NCBI RefSeq assembly: GCF_019655855.1
Contig: NZ_BPFX01000007.1
Coordinates: forward strand, 516,361 to 580,360
DNA: 64,000 nucleotides
Source of the DNA: Pseudomonas paralcaligenes
GTDB lineage: Bacteria > Pseudomonadota > Gammaproteobacteria > Pseudomonadales > Pseudomonadaceae
Direction: 5' to 3'
Under the pieces are notes generated by a model, which worked only from the letters and a program-made list of their open reading frames with translations, did no database searches and was not told where the DNA came from. This document shows positions 1 through 8,993 of the stretch, in pieces; position 1 is the first letter of the stretch; the number at the start of each line of letters is the position of its first letter. Both the position numbers and the translations under genes were made by a program.

Positions 1-278
1 GCGGGCCGGTCGGCCAACGCCCAGCCATAGAACGCCTTGACGCGGTCGCCGATGTAGAAGTTGGAGGCGCCCTGGTTGTGCAGATAGGCGTTCTGCGCCA
101 GAGCCCGGCGCCACTCGTCAGGCAGGTCCGCCTGCGCCCGCCAGTAGCGCTCCACGCCGGCGAAGTCGAGCCCCGTGCCGATGGAGTGTCGCTGGTAGGC
201 GCTGGCCAGCCGCTGCAGAAAGTCCGCCTCGTCCTTGGCCTGCGCCAGATGATGGATAAAGTCGATGTCGTCCGTCAT
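1..278 (-). CDS. DUF4132-family paralogue, N-terminal part (cut by window edge)
   Basis: The first 92 codons of a gene running off the left edge can be read, starting at the ATG at 278. The peptide (MTDDIDFIHHLAQAK..., ending in FYGWALADRP) aligns without gaps to the start of the 1216-aa protein encoded just upstream. Shared features include LDFA, E.YWR, LP..WR..LAQ and AFYGWAL; I estimate 40-45% identity by eye. It is therefore a tandem duplicate of that gene, 103 bases downstream on the same strand. The C-terminal part is outside the window, so the DUF4132 domain itself is inferred from the paralogue. Function unknown. Confidence 0.8.
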   Translation of the reverse strand, partial: MTDDIDFIHHLAQAKDEADFLQRLASAYQRHSIGTGLDFAGVERYWRAQADLPDEWRRALAQNAYLHNQGASNFYIGDRVKAFYGWALADRP

Positions 279-381
279 GAATCACCGTCCCGGGTAGATT
301 TCGAAGTGCTGTTTCTCAGGGCTCGCACCGGTCGCGGCCGGTCATTCGGTCCGCGCCTCATCGGTTCACGGCGCGAGGGCA

Positions 382-3300
382 TCAGGCCGACTCCAGCCGC
401 ACCAGGGTCTCGGCCTGGGCCAGCAGCGTATTGAGCAGGGTCGGCGGCAGGTCCTTGAGCCGCTGCGGCACGTAGGGGCCGTCGTCGTCCTTGCGGCTGA
501 CCGTGAACGAGCCCACCTCCACCGACTCCTCGGCCTCGAAGATGACGCTGAAGCCATCGTGATCGAGGCGGATCATCCAGCGCTGGTTGTCGAGATAGGC
601 GTAGTGGTCATCGATCATGGCGCCGTCGCCGGTATGCCCCTTGGTGTAGCCCCAGCGATCCAGCAGGCCGCCGATCTGGGCGCGGGTCACGTTGACGCCC
701 TTGGCCCGGTCGATCTGCTCGGCGCCCAGTTCCTGTTCGGTCGGCGGGCAGACAGCTGCCTCCCATTGGCCGATGGGCGAGGTCAGCTCGTAGTCGGCCA
801 TGTGCTGCGCCCAGGCTTCGCGCTCGGCGGCATCCAGTTCCAGCGGATGGGCGATGTGCACCTGCGCATCGGCGGGCAGTTCCACCGGCGCGTCGTCGAG
901 GCCAATCAGGACACCGGTGGCGTCCGGGCGGAAACGGACCAGGGGCTGGCCGTCCGCGTCTTCCGCGGCCCACACCACGGCCTGGCCGATACAGCTCATC
1001 AGCGGCTGCTCGACGAACAACCGGCGCCAGGTCTGCGCCGTCCAGCTGGTGCCCAGCTGGAAGTGACCGACCAGCCGCTTGCCCTGCTGCTTGAGCACAG
1101 GCTTGAGGTTCTTCGACAAGGCCTTGAACTGCGCCTCCGCCAGGTCACGCTTGGCCGGGTCCTCGCTGGCCTTGGCCTTGGGCAGGCTCTTGCCGGCCTT
1201 GCCGTTCTCGGCCACTACCACCAGGCTCATGTCCGCCGCGATGCGCACGGTGTAGACGGTGCTGCCGACGTCCAGCCTGAGGCCGTCGCGCTGCATGCCG
1301 AAATCGGGCACCAGCAGTTCGAGGAACTCGTCCAGGTCCATGTCCTGCTGCTGGGCGGCCTCGACCAGGATCTGCCGGGTGGTGTCCTTGAGCGCCTCGG
1401 CGAACTTGCCGTTCTCCCACAGCTCGCGCACCTGGGAAGCGCCGTAGACACCCGGAATCCGGCAGAGCGTGCGCAGCCCCAGGGCGGCCTTGGCCTTGCG
1501 CTGTTTCTTCCAGCCCTTGATGGCCTTGACCAGGGCGTTGACCGCCCGCTCGTCCCCATACAGATCCAGCAGAGGCAGCAGCCAGTCGAACTCGGTCGAG
1601 TCCTCGCGCAGTATCCAGAACTCGACGGCGTGCAGCGCCAGGTCGCTGCACCGGCCGGCCGGCATCAGGCGCGTGATCTGGCGCACCCGGCGCGGCAGCC
1701 CGCCTTCGCCGGACTCGGCCAGCAGCGAAAGCGCATACCGCCCCAGCGCCTCGCCGAGCGCCTCGGTGAGTTGCGCGACCCGGTCGTCCCAGTACAGGTC
1801 GACGGCGGGCGCGATGGTGGCGTCGCGCGCTATCGCCTGCAGGGCCGCCAGGTCCAGGTCGAGCCAGGGGTCCAGCCCCTGGAGCGGATACTGGGCCCGC
1901 TCCAGCGCGTCCAGGCTCAGGCTGCGGCTGTAGTCGTCGTGGGCCTTGTCGTCCAGATGGCGGGCGATCAGTCCGGCCATCCCGGAGGCGCGCGACAGCG
2001 CCATGCCGGTGAGGATGGTCTTGCGCGGCTTGGGCGGTGTATCCAGCAGTGCGCAGCGCTCGATGAGCTCAGGGCTGCAGCGGGCGATGAGCGCGGCGGC
2101 CGGAACGCGGACCGGCCTGGAGCTGCTGCCCAGCAACTGGATCAGGGCATCCCGGCAGGCTTCGACACAGGCTTCGTCCATCAGCGGCAGCAGGCGCAGT
2201 TGCTCCTTCTGCTCGAGCGCGGAGAACGAGTCCGGGTAGGCGCTCAAGCTGCGGCGCACGGCCTTGAAGATGGCCTTGCCGGGCCGCTGGCTGGGCTTGA
2301 TGAAGCGTACGGCGACCGCGGCCGTCAGCGCCTGCAGGGGCGAGTCGATGGCCCCCAGCAAGGCCGCGATGTCGGACAGGTTGTAGGGGTGCTCCTTCGC
2401 GATGTACTGCTGGAACGCTTCGGGAGCCTCGGCGTACCGGGACTCCGCGAAGCGCACCGGCTCGTCGAAACCGCGCTGCGCGTAGTGCAGGCTGCCCAGC
2501 AGCAGCCCGGCCATCCGCTGCCGGTCATCCGGGCTGGCGGCCCGCCACAGGATGGCCCAGCGCTCGAAGCTGTCGGCGCCCGACCACAGGTCATGCACGA
2601 AAAGCGCGGAGATGAACAGATGCGGATACGCCTGGCTGGCACGTTCGAGCAACTGCCTGTTCTCGGGCTCGGCCTGCCACGCGTCACGGGCCTTGGGGTC
2701 GGCGCCGGGCTGGCGCAGCGTGACGGCCAGCTTCATCAGGCGCCTGACGGCAGCGTGCCTCAGGCTGTCGTTGGCGGCTTCCAGGTAGGCATAGAGGCGG
2801 TCGGTATCCAGCGCGTGCGAGAGAATGTCCCAGTGGACCCAGGCGCGCTCATCGTTCGCCACGACGCTGGCGATGACCTCGTGGAACTGCTCTTCGGCCA
2901 GTTGATCCTTCAGCACCTCGCACAGACGCTCGAACAGACGATCCCCCGACGGAACCCGGCCGATGATCTGGCGATACCAGCCCACGGCCTCCGGCGAAAT
3001 CGGGAAGCAATAGATCTCGCCCTTTGCGGCGAAGCGCCGCTGCTCCAGGGCCAGCGACGCGGCGGGGAACCCGGTCACGAATCGCTCGGAGCTGCGCAAC
3101 CCGCCCACCACCTGGCCCGGCAGCGAGTCGAGCCAGGCCACGAACGCCGGCAACGGTTCCGCCATCAGCACGGACAGGTCGAACATGCTGAACAGTGTGT
3201 TGCTGGCGGATTTCCTGTTGTGGTCCTCGCTGAGCAGGCCTTCGGCCAGGCGCGGGCTGACGGCGAGCAGACGCAGGGTCGGCAGGGCGAGGTTGTGGCA

Positions 3301-4032
3301 GAAGGCGTACATGTCCCCCCGCAGGTTCAGCCGGTAGGGCAGATCATCGAGGCGTGACACGAAGCTGTACAGCCAGTCTATCCAGTGGTCCGGCCCTTGC
3401 TCGCCGAGCAGCAGTTGCTCGCGGACGATGGTCAGGTACAGACGCAGGTTCAGCAGGACGTCCAGTTGGCTGGAACTCAGCTTGGGAATCCCGGCCAGCA
3501 CCCGTTGCAGCCAGCCCGGATCGGCCTGGGCATCGAGCAGCCAGCGATGCAGGCCACCCCACTCGCCCTCGCCGGTGGCGAGCGCCCCGGCCCACGCCAG
3601 CATGGCGCCACGCATGACGCCTTCCCATTCGCGGGCCGGGATCTTGCCGTCCACATAGTGGGCCCTGGGCATCCAGTTCGAGGCCAGGTAGCAGTCCGAG
3701 GTGAAGGGCGCGAGCACCACCACCAGCCGCTCCCAGCACGCCAGCCAGGCCGGCAGCGGCAGATCGCCCAGCGCCCAGCCGTAGAAGGCGCTGGAAACGG
3801 CGCTGATCGAAAAGTACTGGGCCTGCCGCTGGCCCGGGATCATCTCCTGGGCGAGCCGCTGCCGCCATGCCTCGGGCAATGCCGCCTCACCGCGCCAGTA
3901 GCCTTCGATGCAGGCGAAGTCCAGGTCCTGGCCGACATCCCGCTCCCGATAGGCCTGCTCCAGGCGCCGCAGGAACTCGTCGTGGCCGTGGGCCTCGGCC
4001 AGATGGATGATGACCTCGAAATTGCTCGACAC
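382..4032 (-). CDS. DUF4132 (MolR-like) large protein, 1216 aa
   Basis: Start is the GTG at 4032, preceded by AAGGAG with 7 bases of spacing. Residues roughly 955-1216 look like the DUF4132 domain of MolR-type proteins: an AHP..L....AW..HMADYE stretch, then a DRWGYTKG segment. The middle (about 400-900) is leucine-rich and helical and reads like degenerate HEAT/ARM-type repeats. The N-terminus (1-92) is duplicated in the next gene downstream. No signal peptide or transmembrane segment is evident, so it is probably cytosolic. Family function is not established; E. coli MolR was once linked to molybdate regulation, but that gives no firm role here. It lies 161 bases downstream of a membrane ATPase gene on the same strand and is probably part of the same accessory cluster. 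Confidence 0.75.
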   Translation of the reverse strand: MSSNFEVIIHLAEAHGHDEFLRRLEQAYRERDVGQDLDFACIEGYWRGEAALPEAWRQRLAQEMIPGQRQAQYFSISAVSSAFYGWALGDLPLPAWLACWERLVVVLAPFTSDCYLASNWMPRAHYVDGKIPAREWEGVMRGAMLAWAGALATGEGEWGGLHRWLLDAQADPGWLQRVLAGIPKLSSSQLDVLLNLRLYLTIVREQLLLGEQGPDHWIDWLYSFVSRLDDLPYRLNLRGDMYAFCHNLALPTLRLLAVSPRLAEGLLSEDHNRKSASNTLFSMFDLSVLMAEPLPAFVAWLDSLPGQVVGGLRSSERFVTGFPAASLALEQRRFAAKGEIYCFPISPEAVGWYRQIIGRVPSGDRLFERLCEVLKDQLAEEQFHEVIASVVANDERAWVHWDILSHALDTDRLYAYLEAANDSLRHAAVRRLMKLAVTLRQPGADPKARDAWQAEPENRQLLERASQAYPHLFISALFVHDLWSGADSFERWAILWRAASPDDRQRMAGLLLGSLHYAQRGFDEPVRFAESRYAEAPEAFQQYIAKEHPYNLSDIAALLGAIDSPLQALTAAVAVRFIKPSQRPGKAIFKAVRRSLSAYPDSFSALEQKEQLRLLPLMDEACVEACRDALIQLLGSSSRPVRVPAAALIARCSPELIERCALLDTPPKPRKTILTGMALSRASGMAGLIARHLDDKAHDDYSRSLSLDALERAQYPLQGLDPWLDLDLAALQAIARDATIAPAVDLYWDDRVAQLTEALGEALGRYALSLLAESGEGGLPRRVRQITRLMPAGRCSDLALHAVEFWILREDSTEFDWLLPLLDLYGDERAVNALVKAIKGWKKQRKAKAALGLRTLCRIPGVYGASQVRELWENGKFAEALKDTTRQILVEAAQQQDMDLDEFLELLVPDFGMQRDGLRLDVGSTVYTVRIAADMSLVVVAENGKAGKSLPKAKASEDPAKRDLAEAQFKALSKNLKPVLKQQGKRLVGHFQLGTSWTAQTWRRLFVEQPLMSCIGQAVVWAAEDADGQPLVRFRPDATGVLIGLDDAPVELPADAQVHIAHPLELDAAEREAWAQHMADYELTSPIGQWEAAVCPPTEQELGAEQIDRAKGVNVTRAQIGGLLDRWGYTKGHTGDGAMIDDHYAYLDNQRWMIRLDHDGFSVIFEAEESVEVGSFTVSRKDDDGPYVPQRLKDLPPTLLNTLLAQAETLVRLESA

Positions 4033-4180
4033 GGTGACGCTCCTTATCCGTCGATACGCACTGACGGTGTTCTTCGCGGGTTACGGGGCCAGGCTTTCTT
4101 CGCGCCTGGTGGTCGGCTACAGATTCGTCGTTCGCATCGACCGGAGGAAGCGGCGAGTTGTCCAGTCGGGTGCCGGGGAA

Positions 4181-4199
4181 ACTTGACGTAGCGTCAAGT
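4181..4199. other. Short inverted repeat at the ATPase stop codon
   Basis: ACTTGACG and CGTCAAGT form perfect 8-bp arms around a 3-base loop. The right arm overlaps the stop codon (4194-4196) of the membrane ATPase gene. No T-run follows on the minus strand, so it is not a convincing intrinsic terminator. It may be an mRNA 3'-end or processing hairpin, or chance. Confidence 0.35.
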
Positions 4200-6359
4200 C
4201 GTTCCGCTGGAAGCCCTGGAAAGGTTGACCAGCTCCTGTTGCAGCAGCAGCCGCAGCTCCTCCCGGTCGAACTGCCGGGCGAACAGGGGGACGGCGAAGG
4301 CGTAGCCGGTTTCCGTGCGCTTGAGGACGAAGCCGAGCAGCAGTCGCGCCAGGGAGTGCTTGAGAGCGTCGACCTCGGCGTGGCGCCCGCTGGCGCGGAT
4401 CAGCGCGACCAGGTTGGCCAGGCTGGTGCGGCCATGGTAGGCGGTGTGGTAGACGACGATCCGGTCCAGGCGGCAGGCGTTCTCGTCGTGGCTGAGCCGG
4501 GCCCAGCCCGCCAGGGCGTCCTGCACCGCCTGGGAGGCCAGCGCCTTGGTCAGGTGCGCGCGCTCCACCACGGAGGCACCGGGCCCCATGGCTTCCAGGC
4601 ATTCCTGGCAGATGATCGCCACCAGGTTGGCGCGCTGGCCGCTGGCTTCCACCAGTTCGTCGACCAGCGTGCTGCTGGCGAAGCCGAGGCGCAGGCGGGC
4701 CAGGGGGATGGTGGCCAGCTCCCGGCAGGCATCGGCCTCCAGGCCGCCGATGGTGATGACCTCGCCGAAGTTGCGCAGCGGCGACTGGTAGTCGAGCACC
4801 GCCGTGGCGTAGAGGTCCCAGAACCCCGCCAGCATGAACCAGCAGCGCCCCTCCTCGCTCAGCGCGCGCAGGGTGGAGAGCTGCGGGTAGCCGTGGCCGG
4901 ACTCGTCGCGGAAGAACAGGTCGGCCTCGTCGATCAGCAGGAAGACGCGCTTGCCCTCGTGGCTCGCCACCACATGCTCGATGATCCGCTCCAGAGGGGT
5001 TTCCGCCGGCAGGCCGAACTGCAGGGCCAGGCGCGGCGCCAGCCGGTGGTCGCGCAGGGAAATGTAGTGGCAGACCATCAGCGGATGGTTCTGCAGGCGT
5101 CGCTGCACTGCCTTCAGCAGGCTGCTCTTGCCCAGCTGGCGCCCGCCCACCACCAGGTAGTTGGAGGGCTCCCGGTTGAGCACGCGGGCCAGCAGGTGGG
5201 CGCGGCCGAAGAAGGAGTCCGCGCGCACCACGCCACCGCGCGTCTGGTAGGGGGAGATGCGGGTCAGGCGCAGCTGGGCGGCGAGCAGGCGCAGGAGCAC
5301 TTCGCCGGGCTTGCGCCCCAGCAGCCATTCCGTCTGGCTCGGGCTGTCCAGCGCGACGAACAGGTTGGCGTGGTCGGCGCAGAACGTCTCCAGTTCCTCC
5401 TGCCCCTCGGCGGTCGGCACCAGCATCACGTCCAGCCCGGTCTGTACCGCGCGCAGGTGGTGGACGATCTGCTCGGCGGCCATGCCGGCGGCCGGCAGGT
5501 ACACCAGGCAGCGGTCCAGGGCGAACGGCAGGTCGGCGGTGAAGCGCCACTCGAACACCTGCCCGGGCAGCGACCAGCCCGGGCTCGGCTGCAAGTTGGC
5601 ACCGAGCTTGAGCGCCAGCTGCGCCACCCGCGCCTCGCCGTCGGCCGCAGCGCAAGCGAGCGCCTGCTGCCAGCTGGAAGGCGTGACGCCCGCGGCCTGC
5701 AGGGTGGTGGCACGGCGCCCGAGCATGCCCAGCAGCCGGTCGAGCTTGGCCAGGCGCTCCAGCGGCGTGCTCAACAGGGCCTTCGGGCGCATCTGCACCG
5801 GTCCCAGCAGCGGATGGCGGAACAGCAGCAGCAGGCCGGCGATGACGAACAGCAGGAAGCAGATGATCACCAGCCACTTCAGGTCCAGGACCAGCGGGCT
5901 CTCGCCGCCGCTGCGCTGGCAGCTGATGGGCAGGTAGCGGGTCGAGATCGGCGGCACGCCGGGCCGGCAGACCCAGCTGTCGTCGCTGCGGGAGAAGTCG
6001 AGGATCACCTGCTTGCCGGCCAGGCCGCCCAGTTCGTCGCGGTCGGCAATGTCGGCCGCCAGGCGGTACGGCTGCGGCGAGCTGACGCTGACCAGCGGGT
6101 CGTCGATCGGTGGCCGGTAGGTCTCGATGTCCTTGGGCCAGCCGTCTTCGATGGTGCGGGCCTCGGCCATCACCGTGCGCCACACCAGCAGCTCGTTCCA
6201 CACCCGGCTGAGGTTGGCGGTGCCAAGCGCGTAGTCGCGGGTGAGGGGGTTGTACTGCGGCGTGAGCAGGGCGCTGGCGACGAACAGGGTGACCAGCGCG
6301 ATGATCACTCGCCGGCGCGGCGTGGCCTCGGCCAGGCGGTCGATCAGGTAGCGCAGCAT
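4194..6359 (-). CDS. Membrane-anchored P-loop (AAA/STAND-like) ATPase, 721 aa
   Basis: The chosen start is the ATG at 6359 (MLRYLIDRLAEA), which overlaps the stop of the upstream HTH gene by 16 bases. Hydrophobic segments at about 18-34 and 160-180 bracket a putative periplasmic domain containing two cysteines (C131, C147). The large C-terminal part is predicted cytoplasmic. Walker A is GGRQLGKS at about 405-412 and Walker B is RVFLLIDEAD at about 471-480, with further helical sequence to the end. This layout (membrane anchor, then AAA_16/STAND-type NTPase with a C-terminal helical region) suggests a signalling or conflict-type ATPase, but I do not recognise a characterised homologue. The overlap suggests translational coupling with the HTH protein. 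Confidence 0.7.
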   Translation of the reverse strand: MLRYLIDRLAEATPRRRVIIALVTLFVASALLTPQYNPLTRDYALGTANLSRVWNELLVWRTVMAEARTIEDGWPKDIETYRPPIDDPLVSVSSPQPYRLAADIADRDELGGLAGKQVILDFSRSDDSWVCRPGVPPISTRYLPISCQRSGGESPLVLDLKWLVIICFLLFVIAGLLLLFRHPLLGPVQMRPKALLSTPLERLAKLDRLLGMLGRRATTLQAAGVTPSSWQQALACAAADGEARVAQLALKLGANLQPSPGWSLPGQVFEWRFTADLPFALDRCLVYLPAAGMAAEQIVHHLRAVQTGLDVMLVPTAEGQEELETFCADHANLFVALDSPSQTEWLLGRKPGEVLLRLLAAQLRLTRISPYQTRGGVVRADSFFGRAHLLARVLNREPSNYLVVGGRQLGKSSLLKAVQRRLQNHPLMVCHYISLRDHRLAPRLALQFGLPAETPLERIIEHVVASHEGKRVFLLIDEADLFFRDESGHGYPQLSTLRALSEEGRCWFMLAGFWDLYATAVLDYQSPLRNFGEVITIGGLEADACRELATIPLARLRLGFASSTLVDELVEASGQRANLVAIICQECLEAMGPGASVVERAHLTKALASQAVQDALAGWARLSHDENACRLDRIVVYHTAYHGRTSLANLVALIRASGRHAEVDALKHSLARLLLGFVLKRTETGYAFAVPLFARQFDREELRLLLQQELVNLSRASSGTT

Positions 6360-7561
6360 GTCGCCAGCACCTTCAGGCCGGTGGCGCGGATGATCTCGCT
6401 GCGCCAGTGCAGGCGGGCCGAGTCGCCCTGGCCGCGCACCGTGATCAGGTTGTTCCAGAACAGGCGGCGCAGCTCTCCGTCGGCCAGGTAGGGGCTGGCC
6501 CGGCCGAGGTCCAGCGCGGTCAGGCGTTCGCGCAGGCGCTCGCGCGCCGAGGGGTCTTCGGCCAGCGGCAGGAAGGCCTGCCACAGGCGGGCGCTGTCGC
6601 CCAGGTGGTCCTGCAGCGCCCGCTGCGAGGCGGCGTTCAGGCCGGAGTGTTCCACCAGCCACTGCAGCCCTTCCTCGGCCAGCGCCGGGTGGCCGCCGCA
6701 GCTTTCCAGCAGCTCCGCCAGCATCGCCTGGTCGAAGCGCCGGCCCGGCCAGCGCGTGGCGGCGAGCGAGGCCAGTTCGGACAGGTCGAGTTCGGGCCAG
6801 TAGCGGACCTGGGCGATGTTGAGCAGCGACAGGTCGCCGCTGCGGTATTTCAGGTCGGCCAGCGCCTCGCCGCCGCACAGCAGCAGGTGCAGGCGGCCGC
6901 TGTGCATCTCGCTGAGGCTGCGCAGGATGCCGGCCAGCGTTTCGCGCAGCGCCGGCGTGCCCTGCTCGAAGCGGCTCACCAGGCAGAAGATGCGCTCGCC
7001 GGCCAGCAGGCGCTGCTCCAGCGCGGATTCGAATTCGTAGTCGGACGTGACGTTGCCGAAGCCGCACTGGCGGCCGATGGCGGCGAAGTAGTCCGAGACC
7101 AGGGTGCTGGTGCTGTAGGGCGGCTGGATATGCAGGACGCAGGCGTCGCCGTACAGGCCGCGGGCCCGCGCCAGCAGCTCCTGGCGGAACGGCGGCTGGC
7201 CCCAGTGCGCCTGGGACAGCAGCAGGCCGATGGGATAGGGGGTCAGGCGTCCCAACTGCTCGAACACGGACTCGATGAAGGCGGCGAACGGCGTCTCGCC
7301 GGTGCCGTCCGCCTGCAGCGGGAACTCGCGCTCGAAGCCGGCGGCGCTGAACAGCCGGTTGGTCTCCTGCTCGGTCAGGCGCAGGTAGCGCGCGCACGCC
7401 GCCAGTTTGTCGCGCGAGCGCGGGTTGGGCAGCGAGAGGCCGTTGCGCCAGTTGTTCACCGCCTCGCGGCTGAGGCCGATCTCGGCGGCCACGCCGGAGG
7501 CGCTGGCGCGAATCCTGCGCATGTACAGGGTCAGCAACGTGGAAAAGACTTCTGCTTCCAT
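6344..7561 (-). CDS. XRE-type HTH protein with ATPase-like domain, 405 aa
   Basis: ATG start at 7561. Residues about 15-65 form a lambda-repressor-type HTH (SGVAAEIGLSREAVNNWRNG, then a helix with KLAACARYL). From about 90 the sequence resembles an AAA/ORC-like ATPase fold: a strand IGLLLSQAHWG and a Walker B-like strand RIFCLVSRFEQG, and later LHLLLCGG. No clean GxxxxGK[ST] Walker A is seen, so nucleotide binding may be lost or divergent. The last codons overlap the start of the membrane ATPase. A plausible role is DNA binding or sensing together with that ATPase, but this is inference from gene order. Function unknown. Confidence 0.65.
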   Translation of the reverse strand: MEAEVFSTLLTLYMRRIRASASGVAAEIGLSREAVNNWRNGLSLPNPRSRDKLAACARYLRLTEQETNRLFSAAGFEREFPLQADGTGETPFAAFIESVFEQLGRLTPYPIGLLLSQAHWGQPPFRQELLARARGLYGDACVLHIQPPYSTSTLVSDYFAAIGRQCGFGNVTSDYEFESALEQRLLAGERIFCLVSRFEQGTPALRETLAGILRSLSEMHSGRLHLLLCGGEALADLKYRSGDLSLLNIAQVRYWPELDLSELASLAATRWPGRRFDQAMLAELLESCGGHPALAEEGLQWLVEHSGLNAASQRALQDHLGDSARLWQAFLPLAEDPSARERLRERLTALDLGRASPYLADGELRRLFWNNLITVRGQGDSARLHWRSEIIRATGLKVLATCCAT

Positions 7562-7605
7562 TCCTAGCCCCTGCTGAGGTTCCCGATCCGGGCCAGCGGC
7601 CGCGG

Positions 7606-7953
7606 TCAGCTGCGCTTCAGGTAGAAGATGCGGCCGCTGTTCTGGTCCTTCCAGGCGATCTCGCGCATGCCCGGCGACACGATCTCCAGCACCCAGGGCA
7701 TGGTCTTGTGCACCGTGATGGTTCTGCCCGAGCAGGTGTAGGGACTCTGCGCCGACATGAACGGCAGGCTCACGTCCAGGTTGTCCCTGGAGAAGCTGAA
7801 CGCGGAGGGCATGTCCTCCTTGACCCGGGGAGCGCCTAGGCGCTCGCTGGTGTGGGTGACGCTCCAGGTGCCGACCAGGTCCACCGAGCAGGCGGCCTGG
7901 GCCACCGGGACCACGAACAACAGGGCGCTCGCCGCGCAGATCAACGCTTTCAT
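7606..7953 (-). CDS. Small secreted protein of unknown function, 115 aa
   Basis: I chose the ATG at 7953 (MKALICAASALLFVVPVAQA) rather than an upstream in-frame start. It gives a textbook Sec signal peptide, with cleavage likely after AQA, leaving a roughly 95-aa periplasmic protein starting ACSVDLVGTWSV. The GTWSV...S...TC...I pattern resembles small lipocalin-like or META-like secreted domains, but I cannot assign a family. Two cysteines remain in the mature protein (the first right after the signal peptide, the second near SPYTCSG), so one disulfide is possible. It lies 44 bases upstream of the HTH-ATPase gene on the same strand and might be co-transcribed with it. Confidence 0.6.
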   Translation of the reverse strand: MKALICAASALLFVVPVAQAACSVDLVGTWSVTHTSERLGAPRVKEDMPSAFSFSRDNLDVSLPFMSAQSPYTCSGRTITVHKTMPWVLEIVSPGMREIAWKDQNSGRIFYLKRS

Positions 7954-8076
7954 TCCATTTCCCTCGACTACGCGGGCCGCGAGTGTATCAGCAGCGCCGC
8001 CTTGGTTTGCAATGGCCCGACACCATAGCGGCAAAAAGCCACATCCGGCAGCCGGACCGACAGGTTTTCCTTCTAT

Positions 8077-8856
8077 CTATTCCGCGTGCCCGCCGGCGAA
8101 CTCGGCGTTGGCACGAACCGCGTAGATCAGCGGCAGCACGATCGCCAGCAGCAGGCCGATGCCGACCCACAGCCACACGCCCTTGAAGAACACCAGGGCC
8201 ACCACCGTGAAGATCACCGCGTGCAGCAGTCCCTTGCCGATGGCCCAGAGCACCATCACCCCCTTCATCAGCTGGATCGGGTTGGTGCCGGACTCGCGCG
8301 CCGCCTTCGCCAGGCCGACGATGCCCTCTACCGCCTCGCGGGCCTGCGCCTCGTTCTTGCGCGCCTCCGCGATCAGCTTGCGCAGGGGCACCGGGCGGCG
8401 CACCCGAACCTCGGTGCAGCCACCCTCCTCGTCCACCTCGCCCACTTCCTGCTCGACGATGGCCCGTAGCTCGGTCTTGTGCCGGTAGAGGTCGTCCGGG
8501 TTGACCAGGGCGCCGGCGAGGAAGTGGTGGCGCTCGGTCTCGCCGACCTGGTCATGGAAGACCTCGATGACCGCCGCCTGCAGGCCGTGCTCGAACAGGC
8601 TGAGCAGCAGCTCCAGCGGCAGCGACGAGGTGGTGGAGCTGTCGAACGCCAGGCGGATGAATTCCGGTTGCGCCCTGAATTCGTGGTTGAACCAGTCCTC
8701 GTGCCAGTGGCTGGTCAGGTCCACGCCCAGTTGCTCCTGCCAGACCTGGCTCTTGGCATCGTCGCCACGGATCAGGTTGACGATGGCCAGCACGCAGCTT
8801 TCGTGCTGCGCCTTGTCCTCGAAGAACAGCATCAGGACATTCGAGTTCTGCGACAT
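8077..8856 (-). CDS. Conserved protein with two C-terminal TM helices, 259 aa
   Basis: Start at ATG 8856 (MSQNSNVLMLFFEDKAQHES). The first 170 residues are soluble, acidic and histidine-containing (SHWHEDWFNHEF). A charged helix (LIAEARKNEAQAREAVEGIV) follows, and then two closely spaced hydrophobic helices near the C-terminus (LLHAVIFTVVALVFF and WLWVGIGLLLAIVLPLI). This suggests a cytoplasmic domain anchored to the inner membrane by a C-terminal hairpin. I do not recognise the family. It lies downstream of a TerB-like gene on the same strand, separated by 137 bases that hold a REP palindrome. Confidence 0.6.
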   Translation of the reverse strand: MSQNSNVLMLFFEDKAQHESCVLAIVNLIRGDDAKSQVWQEQLGVDLTSHWHEDWFNHEFRAQPEFIRLAFDSSTTSSLPLELLLSLFEHGLQAAVIEVFHDQVGETERHHFLAGALVNPDDLYRHKTELRAIVEQEVGEVDEEGGCTEVRVRRPVPLRKLIAEARKNEAQAREAVEGIVGLAKAARESGTNPIQLMKGVMVLWAIGKGLLHAVIFTVVALVFFKGVWLWVGIGLLLAIVLPLIYAVRANAEFAGGHAE

Positions 8857-8917
8857 CTGGTTTGCCTCCGCAGGGCATGCGTTCACGATCCCGTGAGCAA
8901 GGAAATAGGCAACCGCC

Positions 8918-8982
8918 GTAGGAGCGGCCTTGGCCGCGAAGCCTTTGCCGTTGATCCGGTTCGCGGCCAAGGCCGCTCCTAC
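8918..8982. repeat. REP palindrome with perfect 23-bp arms
   Basis: Two exactly complementary 23-base arms (8918-8940 and 8960-8982), beginning GTAGGAGCGGCCTTGGCC on the plus strand, flank a 19-base loop. This is the Pseudomonas-type REP sequence (GTRGGAGCGGNNTTGNCCGCGAA) in a head-to-head pair (BIME-like). It lies between the TerB-like gene and the two-TM gene. Related single or paired copies are at 30109, 40280, and inside the small mobile elements at 17.9, 22.5 and 44.5 kb. Confidence 0.9.
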
Positions 8983-8993
8983 AGCAGGTTTTT

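Noticed and set aside
559..3357. Long plus-strand frame opposite the DUF4132 gene
   Set aside because: Antisense shadow of a GC-rich gene; the minus-strand frame has domain similarity and a paralogue.
4194..7397. Single 1067-residue protein including the ATPase and upstream sequence
   Set aside because: The first 350 residues are an out-of-frame reading of the HTH gene; the real start is the ATG at 6359.
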